A DNA stretch of 64,000 nucleotides from Riptortus pedestris (GCA_019009955.1 CM032228.1:125110001-125174000); one strand, 5' to 3'. Positions 48,549 to 59,623 are shown, numbered from the stretch's first letter. Notes: generated from the letters alone by a model not told the origin. Translations and numbers: made by a program.

Positions 48549-48570
48549 GATCATATTAATTAATATGATC
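48549..48570. repeat. 22-bp perfect palindrome beside the piggyBac insertion
   Basis: GATCATATTA followed by ATTAATATGATC-type symmetry. The 22 bases at 48549-48570 equal their own reverse complement. It lies 8 bases left of the TTAA target duplication of the piggyBac copy. Confidence 0.9.
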
Positions 48571-48582
48571 CTACAATATTAA

Positions 48583-49740
48583 CCCGTAACCACAGACGTG
48601 AATTTGTGTTACATAACCACAGACATGGAGTCAAACTGACTCCATATACGACCTCCTTTGTCATTTACACCTTTCTATCGCAACTTTTATTTATTTATTT
48701 TATGTATAATTAAGGGATATGAACAATTAGGGGTGGAAATTACCACATTTAGTAAATCAGAATTTTATTTAAGACTAAAGAATTCATAAAACATAATACC
48801 TGCTCAGTGAGTTATCAAATTAAACTGTTCTCAAAGAGTTATTTAAATTATTGAGCCCACATACTGGACTATTACAATGTCTACATAATGTGCTGGTTTT
48901 TCTTTTCAGTTTTTAGGGCATATACAGCAATATTTTCTAGTTGCCAGCTTGTCTCCACCGGACACTGTTTGCTCCTCTTCTTTACCAAGAACCTTCCTGA
49001 TTGATGTTCTCACTTCGTGGCAAAGTCGAGGATTACCTAATCTTCTCTCTAGTTCATCGGTAACTAGTTGTTTTGCAAGATTTTTCATGAAATTACGCCT
49101 CGTTTGCTGGGGATTATCACGTGTAGCTTGGTGAAGAATAAATGCATTGACAGCACTGATGTCAAGAATACGAAACATGATTGACAAATCCTTTGAGAAA
49201 CCATAAATACTACTTCCAACTTCTCTGTGGGGTAAAAATTCTGGTGGTATTTCCCATTTATTCCTTTTTACTGTCCAACGTAAGTCAATTTCTTTTCCTT
49301 CAGGATGTTCACCAGATCAAGTGATGAGAACCAATTATCTGCAGTTATATTCCTATTTGAGCCATAAATAGGAGGTCAACCTCAGCACTGATTGTGTTGG
49401 TTTCTGTAGCTTCCTTTCCTGTTCTGACAGTAAGATTAGAAGGTATAAAGAACTCTTGTTGCATTTATGTATAAAAACTTTTCCCAAGTATATATTTTGG
49501 AGGAAGAAGCGTACCAATTTTGTCTCACACTAACACAGATGTAGAGTCAAGCTGACTCCGTAATGCGCATCACTGAATTCAGAAACACAGATGTTTAGTC
49601 TCCACAGTGCACGTGCAGACTGAGGAAAGACTAGTTTGAAGGTACTGAGAGCACGGTGCGGTTAACGGAAGTACAACAATGTGAAACTAATGATTATCTA
49701 ACAATGCGGAGTCAATCTGACTCCCGTCTGTTGTTACGGG
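48583..49740. mobile_element. piggyBac-family transposon, internally deleted
   Basis: The 1158-bp element is flanked by TTAA on both sides (48579-48582 and 49741-49744), the piggyBac target duplication. Termini are CCCGTAACCACAGACG on the left and CCCGTAACAACAGACG (reverse complement) on the right, 15 of 16 matching. Subterminal palindromes GGAGTCAAACTGACTCC (about 48627) and GGAGTCAATCTGACTCC (about 49708) lie next to each end. A third, AGAGTCAAGCTGACTCCG, is at about 49543. Inside is a decayed minus-strand transposase fragment. Matching ends and intact TTAA suggest insertion as an already shortened copy or limited later decay. Confidence 0.96.
48847..49353 (-). pseudogene. piggyBac transposase remnant (DDE_Tnp_1_7 family)
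   Basis: Reading minus from about 49353, NITADNWFSSLDL and ILKEKKLTYVG match the conserved piggyBac 'NITxDNFFTSxxLxxxLLxKKLTxVGT' segment. A frameshift follows, then NKWEIPPEFLPHREVGSS and YGFSKDLSI. About 60 residues are then missing, because the frame jumps to FRILDISAVNAFIL, then RRNFMKNLAKQLVT and LERRL near the C-terminus. The last part, KYCCICPKN, frameshifts into KRKTSTLCRHCNSPVCGLN, the cysteine-rich zinc-binding tail. The N-terminal half, including the first catalytic aspartate region, is absent. It cannot be active. Confidence 0.93.
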
Positions 49741-49965
49741 TTAATCTATTGTGTCCTCAGCATACTCTAAATACCCAGGAAAAATCATCAATGCTATAAA
49801 TAAGTTGACAAAGTTGTGTTCTTTGAATATTCGGTAATAATAATAATTGATATTTTATTTACCATTTGTTTGAAGGTGCTGGCTATTTATTATCTGCTAT
49901 TTAGAAATTGCATTAATTTTTACTCTATTCCCTAATGTATTTTTACATATTAGTTTGTTTCATAG

Positions 49966-50091
49966 GATCTGGAAAGAAGCGGGATGCAAGGTGCACCAGT
50001 CCTCAGAGTGATGGCTCTACAAATTCCGTTGCCTCCCAGGTGACGAAAAAAGCTGTTGTTACCCCTCCACGTGCAAAGACACCTATTGTTG
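49966..50091 (+). CDS. likely internal exon of an unidentified host gene
   Basis: The 126-base exon is bounded by a good acceptor (TTTGTTTCATAG at 49954-49965) and a good donor (G|GTACGTG at 50092). Only one frame is open: (G)GA then SGKKRDARCTSPQSDGSTNS, VASQVTKKAVVTPPRAKTPI, V and a final G base. The peptide is rich in Lys, Arg, Ser, Thr and Pro and is probably disordered, with TPP and TP sites that could be phosphorylated. Both ends are phase 1, so the exon can be skipped without breaking the frame. Its base composition stands out sharply from the AT-rich flanks. The phase matches the donor at 39194. I do not recognise the protein family. Confidence 0.65.
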
Positions 50092-52292
50092 GTACGTGTT
50101 TTAAATAACAAATTACCTACAATTAATGAGTAATGGAAAAGCTAAAAACTAACTCATTGGTATTTATAAAACAATTATAGGGTTTGGAATTATTTCAAAG
50201 TAAGTGGTATTAAATTAGTAATGGTAAAATTTTAATAACTCTTAACTATGTTAGAAAAAATTACTTATTTTTTAAATGTTGCATTGCTTAAAAAGAAATA
50301 TTTTGATTTTTTTTTTTTTTGCCAATTTTCTAAAAATAAAAATAGATTTTTTTTTCAATTTAATAATAGAAAAATTAGTTTACATTTTCATGAAAATCAT
50401 AAAAAAATAATTTGCTTCATATCTGGGAAACATTTAAATAAAATATCAATGTGACTACCCAATTTAATTTATTCTATCTAGCCCTTATTAGTTGAAATTT
50501 GGGTGGCTAGAGTTGATATTAGAAGTATAAATTGTATATGAAAAATGCACTTTCTAAAACTGATAAATATATTCTTGACATTAATTTAATATTCATCTCA
50601 AAAACTTAACATAACTTATTGACCACAATTGAATACATATTAAAGGATTTAGTATAAATGGGGAAATAGTTATAATAGACTCACTGGAATGTTCAAAATA
50701 TATTAATGGAATAATAATGGAAAAAATAAATAATAAATATATAAATACTTGTTAAATTTTCTAGAGTCTGAGTGTATGGCTTATAATATTGCTATTATAA
50801 AAGCATTGTTCATATTTTCATTTCAATACCTAGTGTACCAGGAGGAAGGTGTTAGAATTATTCATCAAAAGCATTAATTAGAAAATGAATTATGGTACTG
50901 TAAATGTGGAGTCACAGGTGGAGGTAATATGGTGAGGTTTTAATAGAATTTTAGTGGCTATTGATTCATTCATTTATTTTAGGAGAACAATTTGATGTAT
51001 ACAAATTCAATCAATATTTACTTAATACATTTTACACTGTTTTACTGTTACTATTTTTAGGTTATTCTATTGTAATAATTTAAGCGTTATTTTTTATTTT
51101 AGCTGTCATTCAAAGAATTTCAATTTATCCAAAGTTTTACTATTTTCTCTACAGGAGTCAGTTCTACGAGTCGTTTTTAAGAATATGGAGTGATTTTTAC
51201 ATTAGTGAGAATTATTTTATAATTGGGGGATTTTCTAGGGGAAACAATGGGTTTAGGGGTCCAACAGCAATTTAAAGAGTGAGTTATATGCCTTAAAAAT
51301 GTGACCAATTTTATTATTTTTATGTACAATGAGGAGGGACGATGAAACTCACTCCCAAAAATTCTTTAAACTATCCAAAGGAAATAAAGTAGCTGATGGT
51401 TTCATATAAATGAGAATCAAATGCTTAGTTATTATTGTAGATTATTTGGCTTACATGAGGTTGGATCTAGGAAAGGGTGTGTTTGGGCTGGCTGACAAGT
51501 TGTAGACATGTTCAAAGTTAGTTGGTTTTATGTAAATGGAGGAGTTGGATATGTAGTTTATGAAAGAAATGTTAAAGGGTTTGAATCTCAAGTAGAAATT
51601 CTGACTTCAAATTAGGTTAAAAAATTGAAGCAATTAAATGATAGCCTTTCTAAATAGTGTTTTGGCCATGGAACTTTTTACTGTTGTCCATGTCTACTTT
51701 ATTTCTTTTCTAATTACATTGCAAATATCTACAAATGTTTTTGACTTTTATATGCACAATAAGTAATTATGAGATAAAAGCTCTGCTTAATTAAGGAGTA
51801 TTGCTTTACCTCAAAAACTCACAAGTGTGAAATATCTTTATTTCTCATTTGAGAAAATATTGAATTATTTTTTTATTTAACAGACGTGTTGTAAGGCATA
51901 CCTTAAGATAGGCTATTAAAATGAAAATTTATAGTTTGCCTGATTTTACTATATAGAGTGACCTCGCCCTTTGTGATGCCATTTGTATCACCTTGGTTTT
52001 TTTTTTCTTTTGGAATTACCTGATGGCTAAAGCATTAAATGAAAACCAGTTATTAATGGTGTATGATGAACTTTCTACAATGCTAGTTGTGGTTTGTTTT
52101 GTAGATTGGTCTTTATTTGATTTTTGCATTTTTTGCACATCATATTATAAACTATTTTAGTCATACTTTTCAGAGCCACATTTTTTTTTTTGATAATTAT
52201 TATCTTTATCAAGACCTGAAAATGTATATACAAAATATTAAGAAAATCAAGTATAAACATTTAAAAAAAAATGCTTAAGGGAATAGTAAAAA
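50092..52292. other. putative intron sequence
   Basis: AT-rich, with no HLE, SINE or exon recognised. Poly-T lies at about 50309-50321. Confidence 0.45.
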
Positions 52293-52822
52293 AGTCTGTC
52301 ATGAAGGTCGTGTAAATAAAAATTATTTCCTATGAGCTTATAGGACACACAAGTCATCTCACCATATATTCTCTATTTCTAAGTAAAATCCCAATGAATC
52401 GAAGTGAGGGTTCACTGAAGGCTAAAAACAAGAAAGGATGAATATCTCACTTAATATTTTAGTTATGAATGAATGTATAGAAAAACCATTTCAGACCATC
52501 AATAGTTCAACAAGATTGGAACTATAACATTTTTCTTTCTGAGTCACAATTACAGAGATAATTAGAGTTTTTGAATACTCTCCCACTAAACCATCCTCCA
52601 TATTTCTGGTATTTCAGCCATTAAAGATTATAATCTTTAGAGTTGAATGAGATGGTTAAATATGTAGTATGTTATGTTATTTCAAATTAAAATTTTTGTG
52701 CCTAGAATGTGAAACCTTCTAAATGTGATGATGTAATCGCACAACATATTTGCATTTATCTCACATAAGAAAGGTACATTAAAAACAATATTTGGTATTT
52801 AAGCTTCGAATAAGAGGTTTTT
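52293..52822 (+). mobile_element. old HLE copy, plus strand
   Basis: AAGTCTGTCATGAAGGTCGTG is a mutated 5' terminus. It is followed by GTGAGGGTTCACTGAAGGCT, ATATCTCACTTAATATTTTA, CTGAGTCACAATTACAGAGA, CTCTCCCACTAAACCATCCT, TTTCAGCCATTAAAGATTAT and GGTATTTAAGCTTCGAATAA. Substitutions are many and the AT block and 3' hairpin are gone. It is much older than the array at 36-38 kb. Confidence 0.75.
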
Positions 52823-53760
52823 TACCCTTGTTTTTCATGGTCCACTCAATTCCTCTTCTACAGTCAATAAATTTCAGAAATACTTATTTCATCTTTTCAT
52901 AATGTATTTTGGTTTAGTTGTCTTGTTTCAAATCTTTCAATAATTTTATTGGGTCCTCTTTCTTGCCTTCTTTCTCATGTTCTTTAGTACCTCATAAATG
53001 AATTACTGATTTCCCTCTGCATATGGTTTCCAAATTCATACTTCTATGCTTCATACTTTCCTCTTATGCCTTAGTGTAGACAAGAGGATACCTAGGAGGG
53101 GAATGGCGTTTTATATTAAACACAACAATTTTTAAAAATTAGATATAATCCGTGAGGTACACATAACTATTAAAGAGTTAAAATACATTAAATTTCTAAA
53201 GTGAAGTATAGGTTCAATTTAATGTTACTTAAAAAAATGGTAATTCATTTTTGTATAATTCTAGACTGAAGGAAAGTGACCTTACCATACCATACCTTCA
53301 TAATAATATACCATATCATGTAAATTTCAATAATTGGGAGTAATTCTTATATTGAAATACTTGTCAAAAACAAAAAATCTCAAACCTGCAACTCTAGGTC
53401 TACAAAGGTATTACGACCAACACCATGTCACAAACAGTAATTAAATTTAAAATAATGTGCAAAGTGTTCAGTGTTTTATCAGCTAGGCTTGATAAAATAA
53501 AATAAATTATAGATCACAGCTTATTCAGATATACTTAATGGAATAAAGAAAGTAAGATAGAGAAACCAGATATAAAAATGCATCTGACCAATTGGAGTGC
53601 ATTGTTACAGCAGCTCTCACAGTTTATTTGTGTTGTATGAAATAAATACATTACTGCATAAGGAGAGATACCACAAAGACTGGGACAATCAGCTGAACTT
53701 AATCATTTTTACATTAAAAGCATTGTTAACCTAATAATAAATTATTATTATTTTATATTA
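52823..53760. other. unassigned sequence
   Basis: AT-rich. A very decayed SINE head may lie at 53383-53440 (AACTCTAGGTCTACAAAGG, ATTACGACCAACACC). Confidence 0.4.
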
Positions 53761-53983
53761 TTATTTATTAAAATCTAGTTTTTGCTACTGTGACTAATTG
53801 GGACAGGTTATCTATAAGTTACCACTCTTTTCTAGCCAGAATGGGACTAAGGATTTGATTTAATGTGTTTATCAATAAATCAATTCCTATTTGCCCAGGC
53901 GGGAATTGAACTCTCCACTCTAGGTTTTCTATGTGAGATTAAGGCCAACACTTTAACTCACATGGCTAACCTGAGCCGCAATT
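53761..53983 (-). repeat. tRNA-derived SINE, near full length
   Basis: TTATTTATTAAAATCTAG tail, GGGACAGGTTATCTATAAGT, TTTCTAGCCAGAATGGGACT, GTTTATCAATAAATCAATTC, B box in GGCGGGAATTGAACTC, head TTAACTCACATGGCTAACCT. Confidence 0.93.
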
Positions 53984-54136
53984 AATAAATTGAGGGGAAC
54001 TATATATATGTATATTTCCTTGAGACTCGTTTACTTATCACGGCCCTCCAAATTTGTATATTTAAACTCAGTAATTACTTTTTATTGCCCAACAATTAAC
54101 TTGTTAACTGCTGTTGTTATTTGGCGATACTAGCCC

Positions 54137-54480
54137 TATATGCGGCACATGCCCCCAGGGGCATGCCCGGTAGTATTCGTCTTAGGCGGTACATGCCCCC
54201 GGGGGCATGCAACCTTTTTTTGTAATCTGTTTTTTAACAATACCTAATAGCGGAAGGAAAAGAGATAATTTTAGGTTTTGTTGCTGAATCATTGCAACTA
54301 ACATCAGTGAATTGACAGTAAAAGCAGGAAGAGGATCAAGTAATATTATATCATAAAAAAACTGTATAATTAAACAAAAAGTAATTTGACATATGTTATC
54401 CGCCGCACTGAGGTAATGATGTTTTAAAACTGAAACCGCACACACGTTGGGAGCGTTGCATGCCTCGGGGGGCATACACA
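54137..54480. mobile_element. possible non-autonomous element with GC-rich palindromes
   Basis: In otherwise AT-rich DNA, three GC-rich near-palindromes share a core. CATGCCCCCAGGGGCATG is at about 54148 and CATGCCCCCGGGGGCATG at about 54190. A reversed relative, GCATGCCTCGGGGGGCAT, is at about 54458. The first two are direct repeats, each preceded by GCGGCACA or GCGGTACA. A 100-codon minus frame spans the interval, including a stretch rich in Leu that I cannot assign. Palindromes near the ends recall the GAGTCA palindromes of the piggyBac copy at 48.6 kb, but I found no convincing terminal inverted repeats. TTAA at about 54105 and 54493 are candidates only. Confidence 0.45.
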
Positions 54481-56136
54481 GCATCTAACGTATTAAATAT
54501 TTCTGTGAATTGGCTGTTGATATAATACGTATTATCTACCATATAATTGTAGTAGATGGATGGAAGTGCCTTATAAGCTTTTAAAACTTTTGATTTTTAG
54601 CTTTGCAAAAACATTTAAATATTAAGTTTCGTATTGATCAATAAAAAATTACAGCAGGTAAGCATTAGCAGGTAAATACAAATATGTATTTGTATACCTT
54701 GTTTGGTACCTTATTTTTGGTACCTTCTAGGCAATGTTTTACAACCCAAGTAACTTTGAACTGCTAATGTTACTCCAAGATATATTCAGGGTTTTGATTT
54801 CCCATGGATTGTAGAAGCGTTTTATACTAATTTTTTTTTTTTCTCCAATGGTGTCCTTAAATATTTAAATGGGTTATTCAATTTTTAACTTGAAATGAAG
54901 TAAATCATTGCTATAGGTATATACATAATATAGAGAAATGAAAACAATTTTTTTTTGGATCAACAGCCAATAAGGGCCCAAGGCTGCCATGCAGCTTTGC
55001 TGAGAGGTAAAGTGGTCAGTTTGATGCATACTCTGTCATATTGCGGTTAGCTCATCGAGTATTGAAGTTAACACCAGCATCTGACATTGAAGCCATCACA
55101 TTTTATTATATCTAGGTGTTTATTGAATCTATGACTATGCTATTCTAGCATGCAATGTAATAGCTATGTTCTTGTAGAGAATTTGTATTAGCAAAAATAA
55201 TATATAAAAATATTTCAAGTGCTCATATACACAGAATACCAACCAATCTCATTTATTAACAGTAATTAAAACAGGGGGAAAAGTTTGCGTGAACAAGAAG
55301 AATAATTAAATAAATCAAAGAACAGTATATAATATAAACTAGCAAGTTAAACAAACAGACAGAAGAAAACTGAAAGAGTGAATGATCAAATTAAACTTAT
55401 CAAGATGAAACAAAAACATTAAAAGTTATTGCCCATAGATTTAAATGTTGATTATGCTGAGTGATCCACAATAGTAGGTTGTTGGAGCTTCAGTTTCATA
55501 GCTTGTTGGAATACTTCAGTTTCTTCTATCTCTCTATCTCCTCCTCTATCTAGTCCTGTTGGACATTTTCAATGTTTCAGATTTGTTTATTTATATGATA
55601 TATACAATTTTTCATTTTTAACATAATCCCACCTTACTTGAGGTATATATTTTTATTAAAATTATAATAATTGCTTTGTCCAAATAATTTGTTCCGCATA
55701 GTAGCTCTTTATTGAATTTCAACTGCTGTCAGTCGACTTAACTTATTCATTAAGATTAACTATTATATTTTTTGTCTTTAGTGAATAGGATTGATATGGG
55801 CAGTTAAATAATGTAATTATTTTTAATTTGATTTAATATTTTAAAAATGCACATAGTGGTGAAACATACCACATGCTAATGGAAATCTGCATTCTACTTA
55901 AAATTGGTGGATCCCTTTTTTAAAATGGTTGGCTGGAAATTCTAGCCCAAAATCATTGTTTAGTTTTAGGTGACTTATTAAGAAGAATTTTATTAGCATA
56001 TTAGAATAATACAAATAAAAAATAGTCATAATATTTAAGGAAATATGAGTTCTGGCTAAATTTCTTTCTTCCTAAAATAAAAGAGGGACCTACTATCTAA
56101 TTCTTTGGAAGTATACCATTATTATGTTTCCACAAG
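54481..56136. other. unassigned AT-rich sequence
   Basis: No exon or repeat family recognised. Confidence 0.45.
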
Positions 56137-56910
56137 CCACCTGAAAGTCTTTCCTCATTTCGCCCTACAAGTTTACTGCCCATTTTCTCTAAATTATACA
56201 AGCGACTTCTCTTGAAAAGCTTTCAACCTATTATAGACTTCCTAAATCTAGCCCACAATCATCAGCATAGCTTTCACTCATATCATTCCACTGTGTAACA
56301 GGGTCTTCGAGAAGTTGATATCATTTCCTCGCCCGTTGAGAGCAATGAGTACTCAAACAGGTCATTTTTGGATGTAGAGCAAGCATATGGTAGGGTGTGT
56401 GCCACTGGCTTGCTCTTTAAACTCAAGATCCTTGAACTCAGCCCTTCTTACTTAGTCCTATGACCCTATCTTATAGGGAGGCTCTTAAGAATCGGTCAAG
56501 GATGGGAACACTGATTTCTATCCTTTGTATACGAATGTTTTACTGGCCCTTTACAGTACTTCATATATACAGATGACACATATTTTATTATCCTTATTAT
56601 AGCTTTCCATCAGAGCACGCTGATTTGGTTGAAATTAACATAGAGAAATGCCGAAAATAACATTCAGACTATACCGGAGAAAATGCCCAAAAGTTTCCAA
56701 TAGTAACCTCTCTCTTCCCGCTTCCAAAATCATTCACTACCTTGGCTTTACCTGGATGACTAGTAACTTGAACCAGCATACTAAACAGAAGGACCAAGAG
56801 CTCAACTGACGATTAGGGTAACTATATAGACTACTTAATCAAAAACCACAATTATCAATATTATATAATATAAATGGACTCCTAAAAATTGCCGTTAATG
56901 ACAATAAAAA
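56137..56910 (+). pseudogene. Jockey-type LINE reverse transcriptase, decayed
   Basis: Conserved RT text appears in order in shifting frames. First is PESLSSFRPTSLLPIFSKLY, then KRLLLKSFQPIIDFL (RT motif 1). FLDVEQAYGRVC corresponds to the 'LDVxxAFDxV' motif A, followed by LLFKLKIL and then GPLQYFIYTDDTYF (the 'QGSVLGPxLY.. ADDTA' region). Finally KLYRLLNQKPQLS corresponds to the post-RT 'LxKLYWLLxxxSxLS'. Many stops and frameshifts are present. Endonuclease and ORF1 are not found upstream. Confidence 0.88.
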
Positions 56911-57846
56911 AAACCAAACCTAATAATGATAACATCTGCAAAAATAATGTTTTTCTTTATCAGAATTGTTCCCAGCTCTAGTCTTTTATCTCCTCAGAAT
57001 CATCTGATTAACAAGATTGGATAATTTTGTATGCTATCAATTTGATAGCCATAAAACTATCTTTTGTGTTCTAAATCCCTTTTGAGTTATATTTATCTAC
57101 TTATAATAACACCTCAGAAATGATAACTTCTAATCTATCCTTTGAATAAGTTTATTTTTAGTAACAATTCAAAATGAGTATTGAAAGAGAAAAATATAAA
57201 AACAAATAATAAATAATAAAACTGATCGCCTCCAACTAGGAAATATTTATATTTCTTAATATGTGATATTTAACAAGAACATTTACATATAATAATTCGT
57301 AGTTTTACTTAAAATAAACAGTTTAATAGTTTTACTAAAATAAACCCCTCCCTCTCGAAGTGCAATTATGATTATTTTTGTTGTTGTTGCGATAAGGTGA
57401 TCTTGAATCAATTTTCAATTTGATAAAAAGGCATGAAAGCCATTCATCAGCAAAATGATAATTAATTTTTGTGCATTATACATTTAAAATGTGGGAAACA
57501 TTTCTGAATATACAAATATCAAAAATAAAGCTACCCTTAATACCCTTTTTTGAACCCTTTAGATCAGAACTGTATGCTCTTGAACTTTCATCAACATAGG
57601 AGCCCACCAAATTAGATGGCATTAACAATATCTAAATAATATTTTATAGTCTTTTTTCTTCTTTTTTTTCACTCTTTGTTGTTAGCAAATATATAATGTC
57701 ATGGATTATCATTGGCTGTAGTCTCATCTGCTATAGTTCTTATTCTCCAATTGACAAATCCAATTTTTTTATCAGGTGACTTCGGAGGTTTTTTATGACC
57801 CTCATATTTTAATTAGAACGCTTAAAGAACGCTCAAGAAAACTTGT
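56911..57846. other. unassigned AT-rich sequence
   Basis: No supported feature. Confidence 0.45.
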
Positions 57847-58066
57847 TTATTATTATTTATGTCCACTTTAAGCTACTATGGCTAATCAGGACGGGTTATG
57901 TACAGGTTACCACCCTTTTCTAGCCAGGATGGGCTTAAGGAGTTTATTTAATGAGTCCGTCATAAAATAAATTTCTACTGCCCAGGGCGGGAATCGAACC
58001 CACCATCCTAGGTCTATCACACGAGATTAAGACCAACGCCTTAACTCGCATGGCCAACCTGAGCCC
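57847..58066 (-). repeat. tRNA-derived SINE, best-preserved copy
   Basis: TTATTTATGTCCACTTTAAG tail, ACTATGGCTAATCAGGACGG, TTATGTACAGGTTACCACCC, TTTTCTAGCCAGGATGGGCT, GAGTCCGTCATAAAATAAAT, a perfect reversed B box at about 57990-58000 (GGAATCGAACC) and the head AACTCGCATGGCCAACCTGA. The head resembles a Leu/Ser-type tRNA (GTTAAGGCGTTGG). It would be transcribed by RNA polymerase III from the minus strand. Confidence 0.96.
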
Positions 58067-58259
58067 TAGAGAAACTCAGATGTGTGTGAAGTTGAATATT
58101 TAATGCCCACTTCTATTCTATTTTTTTTTTTGTAATCTCATTGCTCGTATATGATTATAGGTAGATTATGTTAAAAATATTCTGAATGCTATCGGTTTCT
58201 TAATGAGAATTAGCTAGACATTGGATATGATATTCACATTCTTTTCAGCATATATACTT

Positions 58260-58383
58260 TTAGCAGATTTCCCTTCAGGGAAATCAGCTATTGAGGTTGT
58301 ACTCATGACGGAATTTTCGACATTTTTCTTCAAATGTCCATCGATCCTACTTAGTAGATGACGAAAATGAGGTCCGTTCAAAA

Positions 58384-58451
<68 letters not shown>

Positions 58452-59623
58452 CTGTTACCGCTCTAGCGGTCGCAATTTTTGTTTGATCGTTACGAAACTC
58501 GAAATTTAGTCGTTTTATGTAAAAATAAAGATCAAGTTCGTTAACGGCTGAAATCGGACCAGTGGGAGGGGGGGGTTTAAAGGGGAGGATTTTCGAAAAA
58601 TCGAAATATCTCCGTTACTATTCGTCGGATCGAAAAATTGTATGAAATCAATCTTATTGCAAATTACATTTACTATAAATATTGTTCTATACATATTTTC
58701 CGTATAATGAGTATTAACCGAGATATTTGTATTTTTTGTAATGAGTTCCGCTTTCAGTAAACCCCTACTCCTACTAGGGACATATTAATAATAAGCTGAT
58801 ATCTAATGAACCACCTCATTATTAGGTTAAATACAAAATATTGTTTTCAACAAAGCTTTATTTTACGAGGAACAAACAAATACGTTCTGTTGAACCCCCC
58901 CCCCCCCTTTTTTTTCTTGGACTACAAAAATCTGAGTGATTGAGATAGAAATTATTTAGATTCATTTCAAATTACTCCACTAACTATAATAAATAATTTC
59001 CAATAAAATTAATATTTTATATTCAGATATATTTCTTTAATTGTTTGTTTTTCCGGTCTATCTATCGATACTGCACTACAAGGTTGGCTAACCTGTTTGT
59101 TTACAATCCAGCTGTATTACGTTGTAGGTTACGTTCTATTATTAATTACAGTACTGGATACAATAAATAGTTATATGATTAAATTTATAATTTATATTCA
59201 AATATATTTCCGTAATTGCTTTTATTTCCGGTAAAAGCTGGCTAACCTGATTGTTTAGAACTCAGACTGTTTGCTATCAGGAAGGTTCTTACCATTTGAC
59301 TTGCCCTTTATTTGTTTACTTAATATTCACAGCAGTATTAAGTCTTACAAATAATGGATATTTTGTGGTACTATTTAGTGTTGGTGTAATAAGTGTACAG
59401 AGCGCTGCTATCATTAGCGGTAAGTCCATTTTTTGTGTTCTTGGTGTTTTTTGAAATTGAATTGTTTTTAATTTAATCTCGGAGCCTAACGGACGAGAGT
59501 TACTTTCCCGCCAAAACCTAGTTCGGCCGTTTCTTTGACTGCCTCGGCTCTCGTGAAATTTCTCTATTGTAAAACTTCACGTGGGAAATCTGCTTAGTTT
59601 ACGCAGCCCCTGCGTGACGGACT
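58260..59623 (-). mobile_element. HLE element, long subtype, complete, minus strand
   Basis: Plus text begins TAGCAGATTTCCC and a CAGGGAAATCAGC hairpin, then TCATGACGGAATTTTCG and TCCATCGATCCTACTTAG. A roughly 60-bp (AT)n block follows at 58387-58447, then ACCGCTCTAGCGGTCGCAAT and the core (GAAATCGGACCAGTGGGAGG, ATTCGTCGGATCGAAAAATT). The long-subtype segment is partly duplicated: GGTTGGCTAACCTGTTTGTT at about 59081 and GCTGGCTAACCTGATTGTTT at about 59227. A GGCCGTTTCTTTGACTGCCT block leads to GCAGCCCCTGCGTGACGGAC. About 1364 bases, the longest copy here. The 67-codon frame 59251-59454 is a shadow. Confidence 0.95.

Noticed and set aside
57985..58066. tRNA gene candidate on the minus strand
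   Set aside because: A and B boxes are present but it is one of about 14 copies joined to a common SINE body, and it lacks a convincing acceptor stem.
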